Below, piece after piece: positions 8,306 through 14,260 of a stretch of DNA of 48,349 nt. A program made the translations under genes and the position numbers. Within the stretch, counting starts at the first letter, position 1. Every line of letters starts with the position of its first letter. The notes under the pieces were generated by a model, which was not told the origin of the DNA, made no database searches, and was given only the letters and a program-made list of their open reading frames with translations. This DNA is from Bacteroidota bacterium (GTDB taxonomy: Bacteria > Bacteroidota > Bacteroidia > B-17B0 > Aurantibacillaceae): the NCBI GenBank assembly GCA_900299295.1, contig OMJH01000081.1, forward strand, positions 1-48,349, in the 5' to 3' direction.

Positions 8306-8524
8306 TCAATGCAAGGTTGTGCTCAATAATTCTTTTGCCTTAAGAAAATCCTTTGGCCTAACCTTTAACTCAACCCCAACTGCGGGGTTCAATCCAAGAA
8401 TATTTTCCTCTTCCAGGAATGATCTAATGTTATTTTTACTCAAAATATCTTGGGCAATAACCGCCTGAAATGCATCACGATATATTTCTATAACAACCAG
8501 TTCTTTTGCTAAAAGTTTTTCCAT
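8306..8524 (-). CDS. DUF2007 domain protein (putative signal-transducing protein)
   Basis: A 72-residue protein with a compact alpha/beta fold typical of DUF2007: VVIEIYRDAFQAVIAQDIL, then an acidic FLEEENI and a C-terminal KVRPKDFLKAKELL. The domain resembles the small GlnB-like DUF2007 group, whose biochemical role is not established. It is the first gene of the unit with the membrane and PAS ORFs, 9 bases from the next start. Location next to glnN is suggestive, because of the GlnB-like description, but gives no proof of nitrogen signalling. Confidence 0.75.
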   Translation of the reverse strand: MEKLLAKELVVIEIYRDAFQAVIAQDILSKNNIRSFLEEENILGLNPAVGVELKVRPKDFLKAKELLSTTLH

Positions 8525-8587
8525 GACATTTATATTTCATCATATTGTCACAAAAAACATTCTAGGCTATTTGGGTATTTTTTTACC

Positions 8588-8620
8588 AAAAAAAAATCCG
8601 ATCAAATGTTTGACCGGATT
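8588..8620 (-). terminator. Intrinsic terminator of the peroxiredoxin gene
   Basis: The plus-strand segment 8595-8620 is an inverted repeat (AATCCG-A-TCAAA, loop TG, TTTGA-C-CGGATT). On the minus strand it is followed by nine T (A run 8588-8596). It begins 19 bases after the peroxiredoxin stop. Confidence 0.85.
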
Positions 8621-8639
8621 ATCAATTCACTTTTTTTTT

Positions 8640-9275
8640 CTAGTGTTTCGAGAGATATTCAGCTACACCGGCATGCGATTCCTTCAAACCATCCTTTCCT
8701 TTTGTCCAGTTGGCAGGACAAACCTCTCCGTGTTCTTCATTGAATTGCAAAGCATCCAAAACACGTAAAGCTTCATCCACATTTCTTCCTAGAGGTAAAT
8801 CATTGATCAACTGATGGCGAACCTTGCCATTTTTGTCAATCAGATACAATGCGCGAAAAGCAATCATTGGACCATCTGCAACCAAATTACCTGCATCATC
8901 TACATCATATTCACCGAACAAACAACCGTAATTAATTGAAATTGTTTTGGTAGTATCTGCCACTACAGGATAAGTTATTCCCTTTATTCCGCCTTGAGCC
9001 TTTTCCATTTGCAGCCAGCCCCAGTGCGATTGCTCGGTATCGGTGGAGCATGCCACCACCTGACAATTGCGTTTTTCAAATTCAGCTAATTTTTCCTGAA
9101 AGGCATGAAGTTCTGTAGGGCACACAAACGTAAAATCTTTTGGGTAAAAGAAAAAGATTACATATTTATTTCCCACAAATTGATCCAAAGAGAACTCAGA
9201 CACAATTTCTGCCCCATTAATCACAGCCTTCGCATTGAATGAGGGTGCTTTTTTTCCGACTAAAGATGTTGCCAT
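8640..9275 (-). CDS. 2-Cys peroxiredoxin, AhpC/Prx1 type
   Basis: Thiol peroxidase that reduces hydrogen peroxide and organic peroxides in the cytoplasm. The 211-residue protein has the peroxidatic Cys52 in the motif DFTFVCPTEL and the resolving Cys186 in EVCPANW, as in typical dimeric 2-Cys enzymes. GGIKGITYPVVAD and the C-terminal helix ending AEYLSKH are also family-like. No ahpF or thioredoxin gene is next to it, so its reductant is not shown here. It is a single-gene unit with its own -7 box 20 bases upstream and its own terminator. The gene name ahpC is used loosely for this group, so I leave the symbol empty. Confidence 0.95.
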   Translation of the reverse strand: MATSLVGKKAPSFNAKAVINGAEIVSEFSLDQFVGNKYVIFFFYPKDFTFVCPTELHAFQEKLAEFEKRNCQVVACSTDTEQSHWGWLQMEKAQGGIKGITYPVVADTTKTISINYGCLFGEYDVDDAGNLVADGPMIAFRALYLIDKNGKVRHQLINDLPLGRNVDEALRVLDALQFNEEHGEVCPANWTKGKDGLKESHAGVAEYLSKH

Positions 9276-9294
9276 ATTAATTTTTTTTGAGCTG

Positions 9295-9302
9295 CAAAAT
9301 TA
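9295..9302 (-). promoter_or_regulatory. -7 box of the peroxiredoxin promoter
   Basis: TAATTTTG on the minus strand matches TAnnTTTG and ends 19 bases before the ATG. It falls in the 38-base gap after phaB, so the peroxiredoxin gene is probably transcribed apart from the PHA genes. No -33 TTG at standard spacing. Confidence 0.5.
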
Positions 9303-9313
9303 AAAAAGTAAAA

Positions 9314-10060
9314 CTAATAAACGTGCTGACCGCCATTAATCGAATAATTTGCTCCGGTTATAAAGGATGTTTCTTCGGAAGCAAGAAAACAAACCAAATG
9401 GGCCACCTCCCAAGTTCCACCTAAGCGACCCATAGGCACCTGTGCCACGATTTGGTCAAGTACCTTTGCAGGGACTGCCATAACCATATCGGTAGCGATG
9501 TATCCCGGTGAAATTGTGTTAACGGTAATGCCTGATTTCGCTACCTCCATAGCAAGTGATTTGGTGAATCCATGCATTCCGGCCTTCGCAGCAGAATAAT
9601 TTGTCTGCCCGAATTGCCCACGCTGTCCATTCACGGAAGAAATATTGATTATCCGACCAAATTTTCGCTCAATCATTCCGGGCAAAACATGTTTGGTGCA
9701 ATTAAAAACACTGTTAAGATTCGTATTGATTACTTCGTACCAGTCTTCCCTTTTCATATTTATCAGCCTTGAGTCACGAGTGATTCCTGCATTGTTAACC
9801 AATGTATCAACAGGCCCCACTGTCGATTCAATTTCTTTGATCATTTGTCCGGCCGAATCAAAATCAGAAACATCACCCTTAAATAGTTCAATTTCATATC
9901 CGCCATTTTTCATTTCATTTTTCCATTCTTCCGCTTTTGAAGAACTGCGGAAATTCCCCACCACAAGAAATCCATCATCGTACAACTTTTTACACATAGC
10001 AGTACCTAGGCCACCGGTTGCACCCGTAACTAGCACAATTCGCTTTTTGTTATTATCCAT
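9314..10060 (-). CDS. phaB: Acetoacetyl-CoA reductase (short-chain dehydrogenase)
   Basis: PhaB reduces acetoacetyl-CoA to (R)-3-hydroxybutyryl-CoA with NADPH, supplying the PHA synthase. The 248-residue SDR has the nucleotide motif TGATGGLG (12-19), NNAG (89-92), catalytic Ser142 in NISS, and Tyr155/Lys159 in YSAAK. The fragments FNCTKHVLPGM and VNGQRGQFGQTNYSAAKAG are typical of acetoacetyl-CoA reductases rather than FabG, and the neighbouring PHA genes support this. FabG activity is the main alternative. It overlaps the end of phaJ by 8 bases. No phaA thiolase is present in the window, so that step must be encoded elsewhere. Confidence 0.9.
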   Translation of the reverse strand: MDNNKKRIVLVTGATGGLGTAMCKKLYDDGFLVVGNFRSSSKAEEWKNEMKNGGYEIELFKGDVSDFDSAGQMIKEIESTVGPVDTLVNNAGITRDSRLINMKREDWYEVINTNLNSVFNCTKHVLPGMIERKFGRIINISSVNGQRGQFGQTNYSAAKAGMHGFTKSLAMEVAKSGITVNTISPGYIATDMVMAVPAKVLDQIVAQVPMGRLGGTWEVAHLVCFLASEETSFITGANYSINGGQHVY

Positions 10061-10475
10061 TGAAATTATTTTTTATTTTATCAACATTCATTACTACAGC
10101 TTCCCCGCTGGTACACACTAAACCACTAAGCTTATCTTTAATCAGCGTCTCAACAATTGCTCGGTTTTTATCGGCAATAACTTCTTTCACTGTAAAAACG
10201 GCTTCATAATCAGTATCAACATACATCGGTTTCATAAATGAAAGCGATTGCTTCAGATAAATAGTCCCTTCGCCGGGAAACAATGTGCCAAATACTTTTG
10301 AAAATAAAGAGGCACCCAGCATCCCATGCATAATCGGACGCTTAAACATTGTTTTCGCGGCATAAGCAGGATCGGAATGAACCGGATTTTTATCTCCGGT
10401 TACCTCAGCGAAACGATTCACATCGTCTTGTGTAAAGCTGAATTGATGAATAAAAATTGCACCTGTTTCAATCAT
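10053..10475 (-). CDS. phaJ: (R)-specific enoyl-CoA hydratase, MaoC-like
   Basis: PhaJ hydrates trans-2-enoyl-CoA to (R)-3-hydroxyacyl-CoA, linking beta-oxidation to PHA synthesis. From the ATG at 10475 the product is 140 residues, the usual size for single hot-dog PhaJ. The catalytic pair is Asp28 and His33 in GDKNPVHSDP, followed by the hydratase helix RPIMHGML. A longer frame from 10538 would add 21 residues (MKVLKLAICC...) that have no family counterpart, so I prefer the internal start. The end overlaps the start of phaB by 8 bases. It is divergent from phaE. A related MaoC domain protein with other specificity is possible. Confidence 0.85.
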   Translation of the reverse strand: MIETGAIFIHQFSFTQDDVNRFAEVTGDKNPVHSDPAYAAKTMFKRPIMHGMLGASLFSKVFGTLFPGEGTIYLKQSLSFMKPMYVDTDYEAVFTVKEVIADKNRAIVETLIKDKLSGLVCTSGEAVVMNVDKIKNNFNG

Positions 10476-10583
10476 AAAACTTTTTAAGTGACAAATTTCC
10501 GCAATAAAACAACAAATTGCTAATTTTAACACTTTCATATTGTTTTTTTAACGTTTTTATTTTTATTTTCCTTAAAAAAAAAC

Positions 10584-10591
10584 GATCTTTG
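10584..10591 (+). promoter_or_regulatory. Possible -7 box of the phaE promoter
   Basis: GATCTTTG differs from TAnnTTTG at its first base and lies 33 bases before the phaE ATG, within the 149-base divergent phaJ-phaE region. The match is imperfect. Confidence 0.35.
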
Positions 10592-10624
10592 CGGCCGATT
10601 TAATATTTAACTATTTCTATAATA

Positions 10625-11965
10625 ATGAGCACTCAAAATCCTTTCATCGATACTATAATCGATGCACAAAAAAAAGTTGTTACCAATTGGGTTGACACAA
10701 CAAAAAAATTTCAGGAAGCTTTTTCCGGAGGAAACATTCAATCTGAAAGTCAAAGCATTTACAACGAATGGCTGGAAAAACAAATGAGTATTTTCAGCGG
10801 TACACATGCTGAATTTGGAAAGAATCTTAACGGATCCGAAAATCATTCGAAACCTGAAGAATTTTTCCAGAAGTGGTATAACCAGCAAGCAGCCAATCTG
10901 AAACAAATGACAGATTTCAATCAAAGCATATATAACAGTTTTGTTAACTACGGAAAAAATCCGCAGGAATATGCATCAAACTTTGCAACCATGAACAGTG
11001 CATGGACGAGTGTTTACAATACCTGGATGAACGCGTTGAACTCTTCTTTTGAAACCATGAAGAAAAACATTCCCGATGCAATGAATCAGGAAATGTTCAA
11101 AAAGCTATTCGAAGGGAATAAAGCATATGTACAGTTGCAGGAATTGTGGTCTCCGGTTTTCAAAGCCATGCAAAATAATGAATTCAGCATGGAGAAATTA
11201 AAAGGATTAATGAACATGGAGTCCTATAAAAAAATCTCCGAGCAGATGTTTGCACCGTTCATGTCTAACGCCGGAATGACTGAGGTTTTTGATATGGCGA
11301 CAAAAAATATGCAGTCTTTTTTTCAAAATAACAATCAGCTTTGGAAGGAATACACCAATGCCATTCAATTGCTTTCACAAAAATATCCTCAATTAATTTC
11401 GGGTGATTTTGCAAAGTTAAGTGACCTTTTTAACCAAATGAATGATGTTTTTGGAAAAACATTTTCGCCGGTTATTAACCTCATGACTTCAGCCAAAGAA
11501 AAAGAACAAGTTGAAGCGATGGTTAACCTGATGGATAAGGTAGCCGAATTCTCGGTACGTCAGACACAATTGCAGCATCATTTTTATACCACTTCTCAAA
11601 AAGCAATGGAACAAGCGGCAAAAACCGTTGCTTCAAAGTGGAACAACACACTTTCAGAAAATCAGAGTTTTAATGAATTCTATAATGAATGGATAAAAGT
11701 AAATGAAGCGGCGTTTACCGAGCTTTATAAATCTGAAGAATTTTCAAAATTAAAATCAGATGTTTTGTCGGCTGGAGCTGATGTAAAACTTTCGTTTGAA
11801 AAACAATTTGAATACTATTTCAATGTTTATCCTGTTGTTTTCAGAAGCGAACTGGAAGAACTTCATAAAACAATCTACGATTTAAAAAAACAAATTAAAT
11901 CGCTTGAATCTCGCCTTAATGATGGTGCTGAGAACAAAGAAGAAAAAACTTCCAAACGTAAATAA
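10625..11965 (+). CDS. phaE: Class III PHA synthase subunit PhaE
   Basis: PhaE is the non-catalytic partner of class III PHA synthase. The 446-residue protein has no signal peptide or membrane segment and is nearly all amphipathic helix, rich in Asn, Gln, Phe and Trp (YNEWLEKQM, FQKWYNQQAANLKQM). The C-terminal PVVFRSELEELHKTIYDLKK plus QIKSLESRL coiled coil is the conserved PhaE signature that contacts PhaC. It is longer than the roughly 350-residue proteobacterial PhaE, with extra helical repeat in the middle. A lysine-rich tail ends it. It lies upstream of phaC, the reverse of the usual phaC-phaE order in purple bacteria. Confidence 0.88.
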   Translation: MSTQNPFIDTIIDAQKKVVTNWVDTTKKFQEAFSGGNIQSESQSIYNEWLEKQMSIFSGTHAEFGKNLNGSENHSKPEEFFQKWYNQQAANLKQMTDFNQSIYNSFVNYGKNPQEYASNFATMNSAWTSVYNTWMNALNSSFETMKKNIPDAMNQEMFKKLFEGNKAYVQLQELWSPVFKAMQNNEFSMEKLKGLMNMESYKKISEQMFAPFMSNAGMTEVFDMATKNMQSFFQNNNQLWKEYTNAIQLLSQKYPQLISGDFAKLSDLFNQMNDVFGKTFSPVINLMTSAKEKEQVEAMVNLMDKVAEFSVRQTQLQHHFYTTSQKAMEQAAKTVASKWNNTLSENQSFNEFYNEWIKVNEAAFTELYKSEEFSKLKSDVLSAGADVKLSFEKQFEYYFNVYPVVFRSELEELHKTIYDLKKQIKSLESRLNDGAENKEEKTSKRK

Positions 11966-11997
11966 TACGAGAAATAATTCTTATTGTTCAATCATTT

Positions 11998-12030
11998 AAA
12001 AAGGCTTACAAAAACTTGGTAAGCCTTTTT
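11998..12030 (+). terminator. Perfect 12-bp hairpin between phaE and phaC (attenuator-like)
   Basis: AAAAAGGCTTAC (11998-12009) pairs with GTAAGCCTTTTT (12019-12030) around the 9-base loop AAAAACTTG. The stem ends in five T, giving an intrinsic-terminator form. It ends 14 bases before the phaC ATG and begins 32 bases after phaE, so it should reduce phaC transcription from the phaE promoter or protect the upstream message. Confidence 0.85.
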
Positions 12031-12044
12031 CATTAAAAATTCAT

Positions 12045-13088
12045 ATGGAAAAAATGCTTAAAGAAATATCCGAAATGAACCAGAAAATGGTGAATGGATA
12101 TGAAACTCTTCGTGAAATTGAAAATGTTGAAATTGCCCAGACACCAAAATCCGAAGTTTATCGTGAAGATAAACTCACACTTTATCATTTTGAACGTTCT
12201 TCAAAATCAGAAGTTAAAACTCCGGTGCTGATTGTATATGCGTTGGTGAACACGTGGAAAATGATGGATCTCCAACCCGACCGCAGCTATATTAAAAATT
12301 TAATAGACGGAGGTTGTGACGTTTTTCTTATTGACTGGGGATTTCCGACCAAGGCAGATCGTTACATCAACATTGATGATTATGTTAACACATACATCAA
12401 CAATTGCGTAGATTACATTCGACGCTCGCAAAAAGTTGATAAAATAAATATCATGAGCATTTGTCAGGGCGGTACACTTAGTCTGATATACACAGCCCTG
12501 CATCAGGAAAAAATAAAAAATCTGATTACATTGGTTACTCCGGTTGATTTCAGTACCAATGACGGTCTTTTATTTCGTTGGAGCAAAGACATGGATTTTG
12601 ACAAGTTAGTGGATAGCAATAACGGATTAATTCCCGGTGAATTTTTAAATCAGGGGTTTGAGATGCTCAAACCGATGATGAAATTACAAAAACAGCAAAG
12701 TATGATGAGCATAATTGATGATAAGGACAAGCTTATGAATTTTATGCGCATGGAAAAATGGATAAATGAAAGTCCGGCTCAAACCGGAGAATGTTTTCGT
12801 CAATTCATGAAAGAATGTTACCAACAAAACAAATTGGTAAAGGGTGAAATGGAAGTTGGCGGGAAAAATGTAAATCTTAAAAATATTACCTGCCCATTAC
12901 TTAATATTTACGCCACAGAGGATCATTTAGTTCCCCCTGCAGCAACTATTCCGCTGAATGAACATGTAGGTTCAATGGATAAAGAGCTTTACAGTTTTAA
13001 AGGTGGACATATAGGTGTGTTTGTGGGTGGAAAAAGTCAGAAAGAACTTGCGCCTGCAGTTGTGAAGTGGCTAAAGAAACATGACTGA
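12045..13088 (+). CDS. phaC: Class III polyhydroxyalkanoate synthase, catalytic subunit PhaC
   Basis: PhaC polymerises (R)-3-hydroxyacyl-CoA at the granule surface. At 347 residues it is the class III size. The alpha/beta hydrolase triad is Cys140 (SICQGG), Asp293 (ATEDHLVPP) and His322 (KGGHIGVFVGG). FLIDWGFP and RWSKDMDFDKLVD match the family. The lipase-like box usually reads GxCxGG; here its first position is Ser138, a conservative oddity. The start ATG at 12045 lies 14 bases after the terminator-like hairpin; no Shine-Dalgarno is visible, which is normal for Bacteroidota. No depolymerase gene or phasin other than PhaE is nearby. Confidence 0.95.
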   Translation: MEKMLKEISEMNQKMVNGYETLREIENVEIAQTPKSEVYREDKLTLYHFERSSKSEVKTPVLIVYALVNTWKMMDLQPDRSYIKNLIDGGCDVFLIDWGFPTKADRYINIDDYVNTYINNCVDYIRRSQKVDKINIMSICQGGTLSLIYTALHQEKIKNLITLVTPVDFSTNDGLLFRWSKDMDFDKLVDSNNGLIPGEFLNQGFEMLKPMMKLQKQQSMMSIIDDKDKLMNFMRMEKWINESPAQTGECFRQFMKECYQQNKLVKGEMEVGGKNVNLKNITCPLLNIYATEDHLVPPAATIPLNEHVGSMDKELYSFKGGHIGVFVGGKSQKELAPAVVKWLKKHD

Positions 13089-13102
13089 AATAAAATAAAA
13101 AA

Positions 13103-13197
13103 GGGTAAGCTACTTTCATCGCACCGCTCAACCACTTGCCCTTGCTTTGTTCCCAACCTGGGGGATTCAGCAGGAGCTGGTCGTGAAAGACTTACCC
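13103..13197 (-). ncRNA. ffs: Signal recognition particle RNA (small bacterial 4.5S type)
   Basis: On the minus strand the 95-nt transcript opens GGGTAAG and closes CTTACCC, which pair, and it then runs into T6 as a built-in terminator. The apical part has the SRP signature: CCCAGGTT, GGGAAC (a GGAA tetraloop closed by G-C) and AAAGCAAGGG, corresponding to the AGGU...GGAA...AGCA core bound by the Ffh M domain. The segment GTGGTTGAGCGGTGCGATG is also usual in Bacteroidota forms. It is convergent with phaC, 14 bases away. Confidence 0.9.
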
Positions 13198-13201
13198 AAT
13201 G

Positions 13202-13209
13202 CAAAAGTA
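13202..13209 (-). promoter_or_regulatory. -7 box of the SRP RNA promoter
   Basis: TACTTTTG on the minus strand fits TAnnTTTG and ends 4 bases before the paired GGGTAAG start of the RNA. A CTG (minus strand 13231..13229) sits at the -33 position with a 19-bp spacer, one mismatch from TTG. This fixes the RNA strand. Confidence 0.65.
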
Positions 13210-13294
13210 AAAACAAATTTTCATGTTTCAGTTTATTTACGGAAATTTATATCCTAAACAAAGGGTAAACATTTCCCCTGTTTCAGCATAAAGA

Positions 13295-14260
13295 ATGCAC
13301 AGTTTACAAGTATCTATTGTAATACCACTTCTTAACGAAGAAGAATCACTTCCGGAGTTACATGACTGGATTGTACGCGTAATGAACGAAAATAATTACA
13401 CTTATGAAATTATTTTCATTGATGACGGTTCAAAAGATAAATCTTGGAATATCATTCAACAGCTTTCTGAAAAAAATTCCTGCGTTAAAGGAATAAAATT
13501 CAGGAGGAATTACGGTAAAAGTGCGGCTCTTCACCTTGGATTTGAGGCTATTTGTGGTGAGGTAGTGATTACCATGGACGCCGATTTGCAGGATAGTCCG
13601 GATGAAATTCCACAACTCGTACAAATGATTACAATTGAAGGTTATGACCTGGTGAGCGGATGGAAAAAGAAACGATATGATCCAATAAGTAAAACCATTC
13701 CAACTAAATTATTTAATTGGGCAACCCGAAAAATGAGTGGAATTGAGTTACATGATTTTAATTGCGGGTTAAAAGCTTATAAAATTGAATTGGTAAAAAG
13801 CATTGAAGTTTACGGTGAAATGCACAGATATATTCCGGTAATTGCGAAATGGGCAGGGTTTGGAAATATTGGCGAGAAAGAAGTTATACACCGCGAACGT
13901 AAATACGGATATTCAAAATTTGGTTTGGAACGTTTTGTAAACGGATTTCTGGATTTACTTACTATAACCTTTGTTTCTAAATTCGGAAAACGACCCATGC
14001 ATTTTTTTGGATTTTGGGGAACAATTATGTTTTTTATTGGTTTATGCTCAGTTGCAGGAATCGGAGTATCAAAATTAATTGCTATCAGCAACAACCAGCG
14101 AGCTCCATTAATAACAAGTAACCCATGGTTTTACATTGCCCTAACTACTATGGTTTTGGGAACACTGCTGTTTCTTTCCGGATTTATTGCTGAACTCATT
14201 TTAAGAAACTCGATGGTAAGAAATCAATACCTCCTCGAAAAGAAAATTAATCTTCATTGA
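13295..14260 (+). CDS. Family 2 glycosyltransferase, DPM1/GtrB-like, membrane-bound
   Basis: The 321-residue protein transfers a sugar from a nucleotide donor, most likely to polyprenyl phosphate. The GT-A domain (1-225) has VSIVIPLLNEEESLPEL, IDDGSKDKSW and the metal-binding DADLQDSPDEI (95-105). GLKAYK and RERKYGYSKFG are typical of the polyprenyl-phosphate transferase group. Two membrane segments follow (about 232-256 and 275-300). It overlaps the next ORF by TTGA. Sugar and acceptor cannot be determined; lipopolysaccharide or glycoprotein modification are both possible. It has no flippase neighbour. Confidence 0.9.
   Translation: MHSLQVSIVIPLLNEEESLPELHDWIVRVMNENNYTYEIIFIDDGSKDKSWNIIQQLSEKNSCVKGIKFRRNYGKSAALHLGFEAICGEVVITMDADLQDSPDEIPQLVQMITIEGYDLVSGWKKKRYDPISKTIPTKLFNWATRKMSGIELHDFNCGLKAYKIELVKSIEVYGEMHRYIPVIAKWAGFGNIGEKEVIHRERKYGYSKFGLERFVNGFLDLLTITFVSKFGKRPMHFFGFWGTIMFFIGLCSVAGIGVSKLIAISNNQRAPLITSNPWFYIALTTMVLGTLLFLSGFIAELILRNSMVRNQYLLEKKINLH

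Noticed and set aside
9645-10121. 158-codon plus-strand open frame opposite phaB
   Set aside because: It is antisense to phaB and phaJ, has no conserved motif, and results from the codon structure of those genes.
10476-10538. Longer phaJ frame with 21 more residues
   Set aside because: The extension has no family counterpart, while the 140-residue form puts Asp28 and His33 near their usual places.
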